Shown: positions 1-10,648 of the stretch, piece by piece
Layout of the letters: each line of letters opens with the position of its first letter
How positions within the stretch are numbered: position 1 is the stretch's first letter
Source of the DNA: Panonychus citri
Lineage: Eukaryota; Arthropoda; Arachnida; Trombidiformes; Tetranychidae
DNA length: 64,000 nt
Reading direction: 5' to 3'
NCBI RefSeq assembly: GCF_014898815.1
Contig: NW_026515433.1
Location: forward strand, 1,448,501 to 1,512,500
Position numbers and translations under genes: made by a program
The notes under the pieces: generated by a model
Told to the model about the DNA's origin: nothing
The model's database searches: none
Seen by the model: the letters and a program-made list of their open reading frames with translations, nothing else

Positions 1-1610
1 ATGTTAGTTTTTTTTCTTGCTTCATGTTAATTCAAAGTGTTAACCATTATCTTCATCATCATCATGATTATATCGTGATTCTCATCATCATCATCATCAG
101 AATAATTATCCTGATGAACGACAAATGTGCTAAATTATTCACAATCAGAGCAGAAAAAAAATGTTCCAGTTAATCACCAGAGATTTCAAGTTATTCATAC
201 AAAGTCAAGATGAAGATCATGATGACGGTGAAAAAAGTAATTGAATATTTCATGAGCCATTGAATAAGCAGTAAATGATGAGAGAGCGAGAGAGGAGAGA
301 GAGAAGACAAAGAAACGATGACAAAAAGGAAGAGAAAAAGATGAACATGATGATGAGATAAAGGATGAGAAAAGATGAAAAGAAAGAATTAATCATTCAG
401 AACAATTCTGAATCATCTCTCGAACATGTGATCTATTTAATCTGCACCCTGAATTAGGGATTAAAAGGTATGATTATATTGAGAAGTAACAACAATGAAT
501 TAATCGAAGTCATGGAATCATGAACTCACCCTGAATATAAAGAGATTTTCTGTCCCCTGAAAAATATTATCCATGAATTAATATGATGATAAAAGTTCAT
601 TGGGAAGGATGAAAAGAGGTCAATTATTTCAAGAATTTTTCCTGAGAAAAATCAACATGATGATACGATTAAGATGGAGCAAGAAAACTCAGTATGAGTT
701 CATGATGATGAAGATAATTAACCAAACTATTGGTCTTGGTATAGATTTTTTCTTTCCACCAGAAACAATGTTCTAGTGATAAGCTTTTTCCTGGTAATAA
801 TTAAGATAATCATTTTTCATGGTGATTTTTTATTTCTCATCATGGTAAATTCTGAACCTTTGGTACTTAATTTATTGAATCAGAATCTCTCATATATTAT
901 AAACCGTTTTATCAGTAGGGTGCTAAAGGAGATTGGTGTTAAAATCTTATTCCTTGTCTTCATCCTCATCAATTTGCTTCTCAGCTTGTCTCCTTTTTCT
1001 TCAGGAATATCTATTTACATCATCTCCCAATCTCTCATCCTTCATCATCATCATCATCATCATCATCTCCATCTTCATGATCAAGGTTTACAGTTACTTT
1101 CACCATCAACTCAGATAAACAATGTTCATGTGTTCAACTTAATTGCAAAGTCAATGGGAACTAAATTCATATCCACATAAACACACCGAATCTTATCATG
1201 AACTTCAACTGAGTCTTGAACTAATTTTCACCTCTATCCTGAAAAACTCTGAGAGAGAGAGAGAAGTTATCTACTGAACAAGATAAACATTGGATAATGA
1301 TAATTATCAACTAATGAGCTAATTTCCATTCAACTGAATCCATCATGAATATTTCAAGAGTAAGAATCTCATCTAATTTCAAATGTTATCATTTACCAAC
1401 AATTAAAAGTTTTTAACTTTTGATTGTAACTGTTAATCATCATAATGGTTCAGTAATGGATCCTAATGGTGATTAACTGATTCTTACATGATGATAATGA
1501 ATAATTTTTGAGAAAAAAATCAAGTGAATAAATAAACTATTATATATAATATGAATAATTAACATGACAACTAACCCCCTGTGGATTCAATTAAATTAAT
1601 CAGTTCCACT
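1..1610. other. Intergenic, no gene recognised
   Basis: AT-rich spacer with many short ATGATG/ATCATC runs (for example around 53-102 and 1043-1066) and a short GA run near 1251-1264. The longest open frames (776-1180) are made of His/Ile codons from ATC repeats and match nothing I know. No RNA gene or promoter is recognised. Confidence 0.7.
1607..1610. repeat. Target-site duplication CACT (left, element A)
   Basis: CACT directly precedes the left LTR and recurs directly after the right LTR at 10649-10652. A 4-bp duplication is typical of gypsy integration. Confidence 0.9.
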
Positions 1611-2127
1611 TGTCGGGTTTTAACGGAAAGGTTTGAGTACCGACTAAATTTACTCAATTCAAATTCGTAAAGGACCTGACCTTTAATTAGTGTACCAATA
1701 AAGGGGAAGCACTTTCATTAGCTTAACAAAACGTTTAATGACAAAAGGGTTGATTAATAAAGGGGTGACTTTTATAAGCGTAGGGTGACAATGGTAATTA
1801 ATAAGATCGCGTTTCTTAGCGTTAATGATAAGGTCAATGAAGACAAGTAAATAAGCACTTTAGAGGGTAAAAGAAGGACAAATGAATAAGAGATTAAGAC
1901 AAAGAAGAAGAGTCAAGTAAACACAATTAAGAAGAGGGATTAGTCACTTAAGTGAACACTTTGATTGACCAAATGTGTCTTATCAACTCTTTGTGCTAAT
2001 GAAAGTAAAAGCTATTTAAAGCTATTTGGGTTAAATATGATTTGTTGATTAATGGGGGAAACAATAGAAATTGTAATCAAATGAAAAAGAGAAGCGCGAA
2101 AATTGAGGTTCATTGGGTTACCTTACA
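1611..2127 (-). repeat. 3' LTR of element A
   Basis: 517 bp, starting TGTCGGG on the plus strand and ending CCTTACA. It matches 10132-10648 base for base by eye. The stop codon of the element's ORF lies 3 to 5 bases inside it (2123-2125). Confidence 0.96.
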
Positions 2128-4615
2128 TATCCCCGGGTTTTTGATCAAGAATAAATCGCAATTTTTCAGCGCTTATTCGCCTAGACTGATTCTTAATGAA
2201 AGGAGACGGTGGGGAACCTGAACTAGTAGGAGACATTAAATTCTCAGGGGTATGGGATTCAGAATTTGTTTCCTTTGAACGGGATGGACTTAATAGTCGT
2301 AAGGCTTGGGTTAATTCCTCTTCATCTGATGATGATTTTCGGCTTGGGGTGTATTCTGGGTTCCAACCAGAAAGTTCAGCTTCATGGCTTTGCTCTTGAG
2401 TGGAGGTAGATGGTTGTGGTTCCTCTTCCAATTCGATCAATGAAGATTCCAATTCTTTAGATTCAGAAACCGATGAAAGTTTTGATGAGACTGATGAACT
2501 TGGAGACAAGGGAACATAAGATTTATCATTTCCACACTTTTCAATTAGATCCCAATTTGGATCAGCAGTTTCAGTAGTTGTAGAAACTTTAATTTTTTGA
2601 TATCGATAACGAGTATCGTTCCATTCTTTAGGCCAGGATAATAGTCCTTTATGGACATCGGCTTCGAATAACATTAGAATGGCAGAGACTTTTTCGTTAC
2701 TCGTTCCCACTTTATTGTGAACACCACCAACATTCTCAGAATATTGTTCGATATCAGGCCACTCAAGGAAATACAAGTTGAGAGCAGCGGAGGCTTCGAT
2801 AGCTGGTGAATGAGGCTCAGGTTTCATTACATAGCCTCGGAACATGAGAAAGGCGATGATATGTAAGCTCATGGGTTGATCGATATAAGGTGAATACCAA
2901 TAAAGGACATCACGGAATTTTGGACGGAATTTGTCTATCTCTTCCTTTGAATAACCAAAGTTGTAGAAGAGAAAATGAAGAGCACTACCAACAATTTGTT
3001 TTGCGGCAACAAAAAATTTAGTAATTTGGTCTCGAACAGAGTTTAAACTTTTAGCCAATTTTATATCAGCGTGAGTGAGTCCATGATATTGAGAATTCAT
3101 ATCTCGAATGACTCTTTTTGGTAAACAGATAAATGTTTCATACAGGACTTCATGGTCACCATTGATGATTATTATCCAAATTGGTTGAACTCTTCCATTA
3201 TAAACTGAACAGTAGGCAGCATGAGTACTGATGACTCGACTTTTATCAGGATGAGCCTCTGAAGAGGAAGAAATTTTGTTAATGGTGATGGCTGGAAGTC
3301 TAGGGAAATTTGGTTGAGGTCGACAGTTCCAGCGAGATAGAAGTATCTTTCGGCGAGTAGCATTTTTCTGAATACGATCCTCTGAAGAGTTTTCAGAATT
3401 TTTCTTTTTATTATCTGGGGAAAGAATAGATGAATATTCGAATAGACTCTTAAGATAGTCTTCCTTTTCTTCTTCAGGAATAAGAGTGATTGGGTCTATC
3501 CAGATAAAAGGTTTCTCTCCATCCTCTGATGAAAGAGACAATGTAGAAGTAGCACTTTGAATCGATAAGGCTCGATCCCACTCAGGACATTTTTCTCGAC
3601 GATTTTCATCAATCCAAGCGAGTGTGATAGTCTTTTTTCTATCTCTTGATGTCGGTGGGTTAACCGTAGCTCGGGTTGGGGTTACTGTCCAAAGATGTGT
3701 ACTACCATGAAGGGGAGGGAAGCCAAGAGATTGGACCCATTTTTCACCAGGATGAACTGGACGGTGGATATCAGCTTGTTTTCTTAAGGCTTCGGCATCG
3801 TTATCTTTGAAATTTGCTTGAATTCGGAGTTGAGATGCACTCAAAGATCCAGGGCTTTCATCAGCTTTTTTAAGCAAGAGACAATACACTTCGAATCTCT
3901 TGTTCCAATACTCTTCTTGAGATTGAGCGATGATGCTGAGGGTTCGATGTTGAGGTGCCAGAATATCGGCTAATGAATTTGGAGCCTTTTCTAATTTTTC
4001 TCTGACAGGTCCTTTCTTGAACTTTAACTGGAGATTTGCATCGTAACCATCTTCCCATTCACCACGGAAACATTTCTTTTCATGAAGGATAATTTGGGCT
4101 GGAGATGAACGATAGAAGCAATATCTTCGACGGCATTGAAACTCACATTCCAAATAAAGGGAAAGTCGAGAGTTTTGTTTAGGTCCAATGAAGGATGAAT
4201 ATGAGCTTTTATAAGCGACGTTCCTTAAACAAGCGGCTTCAATACATAGAAATTGATTTTCTGATGTTGGTGGATTGATGTTGATTCGCACAGGAAACTT
4301 ATTTAACCACTTGGCACATTCTAAACAATACCAACGATTGCAATTTGAACAAATACATGGGTTAGCAACAATTTGCTCACACAGGTAACACAAAAGTTCA
4401 GCGGCAAAGTCTAAGAGATTTGGGTGGAAAACGCTTGAAGATTTGTAGCCTTTATGGGCATCACTGTAATCGGCGTTTCTCACATGAACAGAATCAGCAA
4501 CATTTAGTTTTATCTTTTCCTGGATAACCTGATGAAAGGTAATAGGAACTGAAGGTTGGTACCTTTGTTGAAAAGCTTTGAAAGAGCAATTGGAAGGAAC
4601 AAAGGAATGACTCAT
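2123..4615 (-). other. Possible separately translated ORF3 (830 codons) inside the element A ORF
   Basis: The internal ATG at 4615 (residue 1804) lies one base after a pyrimidine-rich stretch ending CATCAG, which would serve as a splice acceptor. The downstream protein holds the zinc-finger and exonuclease-like domains and no pol function. The residues just upstream are weakly conserved with element B and look like unselected sequence. Separate expression is inference; a polyprotein cleaved by the protease is the alternative. Confidence 0.4.
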
Positions 4616-7600
4616 ACTGATGAAAGTAAATGGAGTCGAACTAAAATTTAACACTTTAGCGTATAAAAGCAATTGAGATGAGCACTTAGATGAACAATAG
4701 TTAACAATTAAAGAACTAAATGAAAAGTGATTAATTAACTGATTGTGATTGTCTTTTATTAGACAAATTAGACGCTTATTCGTTTCAACAGCACCACTAA
4801 TGGCGGACAATCTTAACTCGACTGGTGTCACTAGTTGTCGTTTGGGCGCGAGAATGAAACATGGCGCATATTGAGCGGGTTTTTTGATTTTGCTTCGATC
4901 TCTTAATTTACTTTTATAAGTATTTTTAACTTTCGATTTTTGTGGCGAAGTTGATTTAGAACTTGAACTGGATTTATTTCCATCGGATTCTGATTCGGAA
5001 CAAGAGGTTGAATGTTCAGATGATTCAGTTTGAGGTGGAGATGGAGTGACTTCAAGTTTTTCTTTAATTTTTCTTTCCACTGAAGGTTTCGTTCTCTGGA
5101 CATTAACGGTAATTAGTTCATCCGATGAAGGTTTCTGAACTAATAGTGAACCTTTGACGATGTCTTTTATCAGAAATGGATCAGAATATTTAGTTGTCAG
5201 TTTCTTACTTTTACCGGGCTTAGCAGCTTCCACTTTTATTAGTACAGCATCACCGATTTTGTAAGGATGAGGATGCTCTTGTTGACGGCATTTTTCAACA
5301 TAAGCGAGTTGATATTTTTCCAACCTTTCTTTGGCTAATTTTCTGGCCTCATCAATTGAGGTTGACGATGATTCAAATGAAAGATGATTATCGAGAGGTT
5401 TAGTAGGCCAAGTTCCAAACATAAGAAAATGAGGAGGAAAACGAGTCGTTTTATGACAACTTGAGTTGATCGAATACACCATTGTATTGAGTTCACTCTC
5501 AATGTTTTTGTATCCATTGGAAAGAACGAAAATTCTCAGTCTTTCACCCAAGGTTCGATTGGTACGTTCGACAACACCTTGTGACTGAGGATGATAAGCG
5601 GTTGACACTTGATGCTTAATTGACAATGAAGTCAGAAAATCTTCAGTTTCATGACTTAAGAAATTAGTTCCTCTGTCGGTTTGAATAGTCTTAGGAAGAC
5701 CAAAAATTTGCATGAATTCCTTAAGGAAAGAGATGACAGTAGGAGATTTCTGATTTTTATAAATCTTTGCGTAAACGTATCTGGATAAACAGTCAACTAG
5801 AACTAAAATGATTCGATCACTTTTCTTATTCATCTTAATAGGGCCTTGAGCATCGAGTTCCAGTCGTTCGATGACATTATCAGGAATGGGCTTGAGATGA
5901 GCTTCAGAGTAAATGACATTTGCAGGTTTAGCCTTTTGGCAAATTAAACATGATTTGCAAAGTTGATCCACTAACTCACGTAAATTAGGCATATAAAAGC
6001 GACGTGATATATCGATGTAGGTCTTCTCTGTAGCGAAGTGACCACCAATTGTCGTTTCATGTTTCTCTTTGAATACTTTCATGAGTATTGAGTCAGTTAT
6101 GACAATTCTATCGATGGGATGAAACTTATCTTTGTTTTTATATAAGATTCCATGTTTAAGGCTAAAATGTCGAAACTTCTTATTATCACAGATTTTCGGG
6201 TTGAGTAATTTCTGTTTCATTCCAGAAATAGTTTCATCTTTGTTTTGTTCATTGATGATGAATTTAACCCATTTATCTTTAGGAGGAATGTAGAGTAATC
6301 GAGAAATCATACCAAATTGACGAAGTGATTGTTTACCAGAATCAATGATGAGATTAGTTAAACCATATTCTTGAGTATCCGTTGTATCCAAATAAAGGGT
6401 TTCACTTAACGTTTCATTACGTAAAATAAGTGTTTTATCAAGGAAATTATTCTCGGGTTCAACTGCAGGTCTATGGTCCCATTCCGACTGGAATCGGCTG
6501 AAACAGTCAGGGGGATGTTCAGAACCTTTTCGATACCTGACTTTGTATTTAAAGTTGTCCAGCATAATCGTCCAACGTTGAAGTCGACCATTTTTGAACT
6601 GAACTCTAGGCAGTTGACATAGAGCATGGTGATCGGTCTCTATGAGAAATTCTTTTCCTTCAAGGAAATGTTGGAATTTAGAGACACCAACGAGAATTGC
6701 ATAAAGTTCCTTCTCAGATACCGTATAATTGTATTGATACTTTTGAAGCTTCTGGCTAAAGAAACTAATCGGAGCCCAATTCTTTATTGAATCAATTGGC
6801 TCATTAACTGTATCCTCAGAATATTCTTCCTGAAGAAGGATTCCTCCAACGGCTTTATTAGAGGCATCGGCTGAGACCATTTTTCGTAAAAGTGGATCGT
6901 GATGAACTAACATTGTCTTTGTGACGAGAGCGTCTTTGAGTTTATCAAGGGCAATTTTATCCTCTTTCATAAGATTAAACTTACGTTCTTTAGACACCAT
7001 CCGATATAAAGGTTCAGCAAGTAGAGAGAAATTCGGAATGTATCGGCTGAAGAAGTTGAAACACCCTAAAATGCTTTGTAACTCTTTTCGATTACGAGGG
7101 TGAGGGAGACGCTTAAGCGCTTGAACTTTATCGGGGTCAGGTTTAATTCCTTTGCCACTGACGATATGACCCAAAAATTTCACTTCACGGAAACCGAATT
7201 TACATTTTTCAGTTTTAATTTTCAGATTGAAATCTCTGAATTTCTGTAGCACGATTTGTGTACTTTTCATTAAGTCGTTCCAAGATCGCCCAAACACAGG
7301 GACATCATCGAAATACCCTAAACACTGAATGTAGTTATGACCAGCGAGAACTTTATTTACCATTTGCTGAAAGTAGAAAGGGGCTCCAGCGAGGCCCATA
7401 GGTAAACGAATAAACTGATATTTCCCATCAGGGGTAACAAAAGCAGTTTTGGACCTTTCATTAGGTGCGAGTTCGATCTGGTGGTATCCTTGGAACAAGT
7501 CGAACATGTTGAAGTATTCGACGCCTCTGACCGCTTCCAAGCAATCATCTACACGAGGCATAGGAAATTGTGTAACTTTGGTGATCCGATTGAGAGCACG

Positions 7601-10024
7601 ATAATCGATGACGAGTCGAAAAGTTTTATCTTGTTTCTCGACTAACAGGGCAGGAGATCCTCCCTCGGCCGATGAAGGCTCTACGATTTGACTTTTAATA
7701 AGTTCGTTGACGAGGTCCTTGAGAATCTTTCGTTTATCGAATGAGATGGGATAAGGCTTTTGGTAGGGAACCTTATGGTCACCGATATCAATAGTTACGG
7801 GACAATCTTGATGAGTTATACATCCAAGATCTAGTCGATGTTGAGAAAATACATCTTGATATTCTCTTAAGAGACGAAGTAATTCATCGACTTGAATTGA
7901 AGATAAATTAGGGCTCATATTAGCGAGGAATTTATCTTGAAGTTGATCATCAACAATTTTATCGTCACAGGAGCTGAATAAACAGTAATTAATCTCTTGA
8001 TCTCCAATTATCTTAAGATAATCAGGAATCGCTTTAATTTTGAACACTCGTTGTTCCTTTGGATGTTCCTTGACAAAATATGAACATGATGTTGGATTCG
8101 ATGCGGCTTGAATATAGAGATGAGGCATATTACCAGTACTAGTCTTAGTGAGGTCGATGATTTCAGAATCAGAGCGATTATATTGGGACAATCCAATCTT
8201 TGTTTCCTCGAGATTAGCAAATCTAAACTTTATTGTTTCATATTCATCTGAGCCCATGAAGGTCATGTTATATGATTCGCCATCAGATTTAAATCCAATT
8301 TGTAAGTGATGTCCAGTTTTATATCCGAACAGAACTAGAGGAGGGAATCGTTTAGCAACGACGAGACGAGTGAGAATAACTTCCTTTGAAGGAGATAGAT
8401 TAATAAGAGCATAACATTCTCCAAGAATGTCGAGATGGTTATCACCAGCATCTAACACTGAATGATTTGTTGGAACCATAAAAGCTTTCAGGCTTCTAGC
8501 TAAACTGTAGTCGATTATTGACGATTCGGAACCAGTGTCGAAGAGAATGAATCCATCACGGACATATTCACGGTTACTGGTAAAGATTTGTGAATGAATT
8601 GAAGTGCATTCGGAGGGCAAAGTATTACCAAATTGAGTGATCATTGTAGTTGACCGATTTGACCCTCGGAGGCAGAAAGTTAAACTAGTCTTGGTTTCGC
8701 TTTTATCAGCTTCTTTAGGAGCATCTTCCCTTTTCTCAGATTTGCGAGGACGTTTAGGACATTCGCTAATATCATGATCTTTAGATTTGCAGTATTTGCA
8801 GAACTTCTTTGTTCTCTGATCATTAGATGAACTTGATGAAGGAGTTGATACATGATGAGATGACTGAGGCTTGGGTTTAAGATGGAATTGACTAGATTTG
8901 TTTTCGGGGCCTTTATTGGAATCGAAAGGTTTACCTTTATTGGTGTTGAGCCTTTGATCTTTGCTTCTTAAATGACGGTGATAGCGAAGAACCATGAACT
9001 TGATAGTTTGATCAAGGTCATCCATACATCCATGATCTTCAAGAGCTTCACGTAAAGGGACAGGAACACGATTACTTATTTCGCGGAGAAGATCCTGTGG
9101 TGTTACCTCTTCGAATCTCTTCATGAGTTGAGCTCGGAGTTTGGAGACGAAAACACGGGGGGTTACATCGTAAGTGTAACGGAGGTCAGATAGAGTCTGC
9201 TGGGCGTTGATGAGTTCACTTTCTCGTAAGCCTTTATAAAGAGCAGAGAGGTACTCTGGATAAGTGTCGATACCTTGGCAAGCTTGTTGATCAATGAGCT
9301 CAAGGTCATACGCAATGTATTTCTTGAGAACTCGGAACCGTACGGAATCATCGATGGGCTCCCATCGTAATTGTTTTTCAGCTTCTCGTAACCATTCAAA
9401 TGGATCATCTTCAATTTTAAGACGTGATAAAACGGGAAGTGGACGAGGGAAGTAACTTTCATAAGTAGTACCCTTGGAAGATGAAGGTTTGACTTTATCG
9501 TCGAGATCAGTTACACAAGGTGAAGGTAACATTTCCTCAAGGTTTATTAGAGACTCACTTGTCTTAGATTCATTTTTAGGGATAGTAGGAGGTTGAGGAG
9601 GGAAGTACTCATTTCTAAATTTATAAAGAACAGCCTTTGAATTTTCGGACAAATCAAGATTATTAACTGTAGCTGAAGTACCTGATAAAAGGCCATTTTC
9701 GGTTCGACCGAATGTGTTGATGATTAGTTGAATTTCTCGCTCTTGGACACCAGCTCTTCTGAAAGAGATCACCCAATTAGGGACTGAAGGTTCCATAGCT
9801 TCTGACTCAGCAATAAGCTCGAGAGCATCGATTTCCACCTCAGGAACATAGAGAAGGAAATGAGTGGAGAGAGCTTCCATGAAGCTGTGATGAACTAAAC
9901 ACCGAGGCACTTTCCCGATACCCCAATTTTCAAGGTATTTCTGTTGATCAGGAAGGGAAATGTCTTTAACTAGACTTTCATCAGTCACGGTTGTTCGGAT
10001 AACTTGTTGTCTCTTAGGAGGCAT
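2123..10024 (-). CDS. Gag-Pol polyprotein with C-terminal RING/exonuclease-like module (element A)
   Basis: One 2633-aa ORF from an ATG (MPPKR) about 105 bases after the primer site. Domains in order: gag matrix/capsid-like region (about 1-330); CCHC knuckle C-x2-C-x4-H-x4-C (about 408-421); aspartic protease DTGS (about 495); reverse transcriptase with YFDD (about 904); RNase H (about 1030-1150); integrase with HHCC finger (about 1320) and catalytic triad in exact DD35E spacing (about 1392, 1449, 1485); GPY/F-like motif SDPF (about 1611); a Ser/Lys-rich linker; then a RING-like Cys cluster (from 1879), a TRAF-like finger (about 1955-1990) and a REXO/ISG20-like domain (about 2255-2420), ending in a Ser-rich tail. 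Gypsy pol normally ends near integrase, so about 800 residues are extra. Gag and pol share one frame with no stop or shift. No frame break is seen, so it is probably functional. Confidence 0.93.
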   Translation of the reverse strand: MPPKRQQVIRTTVTDESLVKDISLPDQQKYLENWGIGKVPRCLVHHSFMEALSTHFLLYVPEVEIDALELIAESEAMEPSVPNWVISFRRAGVQEREIQLIINTFGRTENGLLSGTSATVNNLDLSENSKAVLYKFRNEYFPPQPPTIPKNESKTSESLINLEEMLPSPCVTDLDDKVKPSSSKGTTYESYFPRPLPVLSRLKIEDDPFEWLREAEKQLRWEPIDDSVRFRVLKKYIAYDLELIDQQACQGIDTYPEYLSALYKGLRESELINAQQTLSDLRYTYDVTPRVFVSKLRAQLMKRFEEVTPQDLLREISNRVPVPLREALEDHGCMDDLDQTIKFMVLRYHRHLRSKDQRLNTNKGKPFDSNKGPENKSSQFHLKPKPQSSHHVSTPSSSSSNDQRTKKFCKYCKSKDHDISECPKRPRKSEKREDAPKEADKSETKTSLTFCLRGSNRSTTMITQFGNTLPSECTSIHSQIFTSNREYVRDGFILFDTGSESSIIDYSLARSLKAFMVPTNHSVLDAGDNHLDILGECYALINLSPSKEVILTRLVVAKRFPPLVLFGYKTGHHLQIGFKSDGESYNMTFMGSDEYETIKFRFANLEETKIGLSQYNRSDSEIIDLTKTSTGNMPHLYIQAASNPTSCSYFVKEHPKEQRVFKIKAIPDYLKIIGDQEINYCLFSSCDDKIVDDQLQDKFLANMSPNLSSIQVDELLRLLREYQDVFSQHRLDLGCITHQDCPVTIDIGDHKVPYQKPYPISFDKRKILKDLVNELIKSQIVEPSSAEGGSPALLVEKQDKTFRLVIDYRALNRITKVTQFPMPRVDDCLEAVRGVEYFNMFDLFQGYHQIELAPNERSKTAFVTPDGKYQFIRLPMGLAGAPFYFQQMVNKVLAGHNYIQCLGYFDDVPVFGRSWNDLMKSTQIVLQKFRDFNLKIKTEKCKFGFREVKFLGHIVSGKGIKPDPDKVQALKRLPHPRNRKELQSILGCFNFFSRYIPNFSLLAEPLYRMVSKERKFNLMKEDKIALDKLKDALVTKTMLVHHDPLLRKMVSADASNKAVGGILLQEEYSEDTVNEPIDSIKNWAPISFFSQKLQKYQYNYTVSEKELYAILVGVSKFQHFLEGKEFLIETDHHALCQLPRVQFKNGRLQRWTIMLDNFKYKVRYRKGSEHPPDCFSRFQSEWDHRPAVEPENNFLDKTLILRNETLSETLYLDTTDTQEYGLTNLIIDSGKQSLRQFGMISRLLYIPPKDKWVKFIINEQNKDETISGMKQKLLNPKICDNKKFRHFSLKHGILYKNKDKFHPIDRIVITDSILMKVFKEKHETTIGGHFATEKTYIDISRRFYMPNLRELVDQLCKSCLICQKAKPANVIYSEAHLKPIPDNVIERLELDAQGPIKMNKKSDRIILVLVDCLSRYVYAKIYKNQKSPTVISFLKEFMQIFGLPKTIQTDRGTNFLSHETEDFLTSLSIKHQVSTAYHPQSQGVVERTNRTLGERLRIFVLSNGYKNIESELNTMVYSINSSCHKTTRFPPHFLMFGTWPTKPLDNHLSFESSSTSIDEARKLAKERLEKYQLAYVEKCRQQEHPHPYKIGDAVLIKVEAAKPGKSKKLTTKYSDPFLIKDIVKGSLLVQKPSSDELITVNVQRTKPSVERKIKEKLEVTPSPPQTESSEHSTSCSESESDGNKSSSSSKSTSPQKSKVKNTYKSKLRDRSKIKKPAQYAPCFILAPKRQLVTPVELRLSAISGAVETNKRLICLIKDNHNQLINHFSFSSLIVNYCSSKCSSQLLLYAKVLNFSSTPFTFISMSHSFVPSNCSFKAFQQRYQPSVPITFHQVIQEKIKLNVADSVHVRNADYSDAHKGYKSSSVFHPNLLDFAAELLCYLCEQIVANPCICSNCNRWYCLECAKWLNKFPVRININPPTSENQFLCIEAACLRNVAYKSSYSSFIGPKQNSRLSLYLECEFQCRRRYCFYRSSPAQIILHEKKCFRGEWEDGYDANLQLKFKKGPVREKLEKAPNSLADILAPQHRTLSIIAQSQEEYWNKRFEVYCLLLKKADESPGSLSASQLRIQANFKDNDAEALRKQADIHRPVHPGEKWVQSLGFPPLHGSTHLWTVTPTRATVNPPTSRDRKKTITLAWIDENRREKCPEWDRALSIQSATSTLSLSSEDGEKPFIWIDPITLIPEEEKEDYLKSLFEYSSILSPDNKKKNSENSSEDRIQKNATRRKILLSRWNCRPQPNFPRLPAITINKISSSSEAHPDKSRVISTHAAYCSVYNGRVQPIWIIIINGDHEVLYETFICLPKRVIRDMNSQYHGLTHADIKLAKSLNSVRDQITKFFVAAKQIVGSALHFLFYNFGYSKEEIDKFRPKFRDVLYWYSPYIDQPMSLHIIAFLMFRGYVMKPEPHSPAIEASAALNLYFLEWPDIEQYSENVGGVHNKVGTSNEKVSAILMLFEADVHKGLLSWPKEWNDTRYRYQKIKVSTTTETADPNWDLIEKCGNDKSYVPLSPSSSVSSKLSSVSESKELESSLIELEEEPQPSTSTQEQSHEAELSGWNPEYTPSRKSSSDEEELTQALRLLSPSRSKETNSESHTPENLMSPTSSGSPPSPFIKNQSRRISAEKLRFILDQKPGDM
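2128..2142 (-). other. Polypurine tract of element A
   Basis: On the minus strand the sequence just before the 3' LTR reads AAACCCGGGGATA. It lies at the position where plus-strand priming starts and also encodes the last residues of the ORF (KPGDM). Confidence 0.65.
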
Positions 10025-10110
10025 TGTAAATGTTTATAGCGATGAAGGTTAAAATGTCACTTTTGTTAATGAAAACACAGAATTTTGAAACACAGGGAAA
10101 TTAAAGAGCA

Positions 10111-10129
10111 GATCCTGCCTAGGTCGCCA
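10111..10129 (-). other. Primer-binding site, tRNA-Arg-like (element A)
   Basis: On the minus strand TGGCGACCTAGGCAGGATC follows the 5' LTR by two bases. The TGGCGACC start is that of Arg tRNA primer sites used by 412/mdg1-type gypsy elements, and the GGCAGGA part also fits the T-arm of many Arg tRNAs. Confidence 0.7.
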
Positions 10130-10131
10130 TA

Positions 10132-10648
10132 TGTCGGGTTTTAACGGAAAGGTTTGAGTACCGACTAAATTTACTCAATTCAAATTCGTAAAGGACCTGA
10201 CCTTTAATTAGTGTACCAATAAAGGGGAAGCACTTTCATTAGCTTAACAAAACGTTTAATGACAAAAGGGTTGATTAATAAAGGGGTGACTTTTATAAGC
10301 GTAGGGTGACAATGGTAATTAATAAGATCGCGTTTCTTAGCGTTAATGATAAGGTCAATGAAGACAAGTAAATAAGCACTTTAGAGGGTAAAAGAAGGAC
10401 AAATGAATAAGAGATTAAGACAAAGAAGAAGAGTCAAGTAAACACAATTAAGAAGAGGGATTAGTCACTTAAGTGAACACTTTGATTGACCAAATGTGTC
10501 TTATCAACTCTTTGTGCTAATGAAAGTAAAAGCTATTTAAAGCTATTTGGGTTAAATATGATTTGTTGATTAATGGGGGAAACAATAGAAATTGTAATCA
10601 AATGAAAAAGAGAAGCGCGAAAATTGAGGTTCATTGGGTTACCTTACA
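10132..10648 (-). repeat. 5' LTR of element A (promoter copy)
   Basis: 517 bp, identical by eye to 1611-2127. Read on the minus strand it starts TGTAAGG and ends CCCGACA and should drive transcription of the element toward lower coordinates. Confidence 0.96.
10290..10297 (-). promoter_or_regulatory. TATA box in the 5' LTR of element A
   Basis: TATAAAAG on the minus strand, about 350 bases into the LTR in element sense. The same site is at 1769-1776 in the other LTR. Confidence 0.5.

Larger units (their letters stand above)
1611..10648 (-). mobile_element. Ty3/gypsy LTR retrotransposon, complete and intact (element A)
   Basis: A 9038-bp element on the minus strand. The two 517-bp LTRs begin TGT and end ACA and are identical as far as I can compare them by eye. 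CACT duplications flank it. Internal order in the element's own sense is 5' LTR (10132-10648), tRNA-Arg-like primer site, one 2633-codon ORF, polypurine tract, 3' LTR (1611-2127). The order protease, RT, RNase H, integrase, the CCHC knuckle and the DD35E integrase with a GPY/F-like motif place it in Ty3/gypsy (Metaviridae). Identical LTRs with an unbroken ORF imply a recent insertion, so it is a candidate active element. The primer site resembles the tRNA-Arg class used by the 412/mdg1 group, but its extra C-terminal module is unlike those elements. Confidence 0.96.

Noticed and set aside
776..1180. 134-codon ORF with a His run
   Set aside because: Composition follows ATC microsatellites and random AT-rich sequence; no motif, no supported start.
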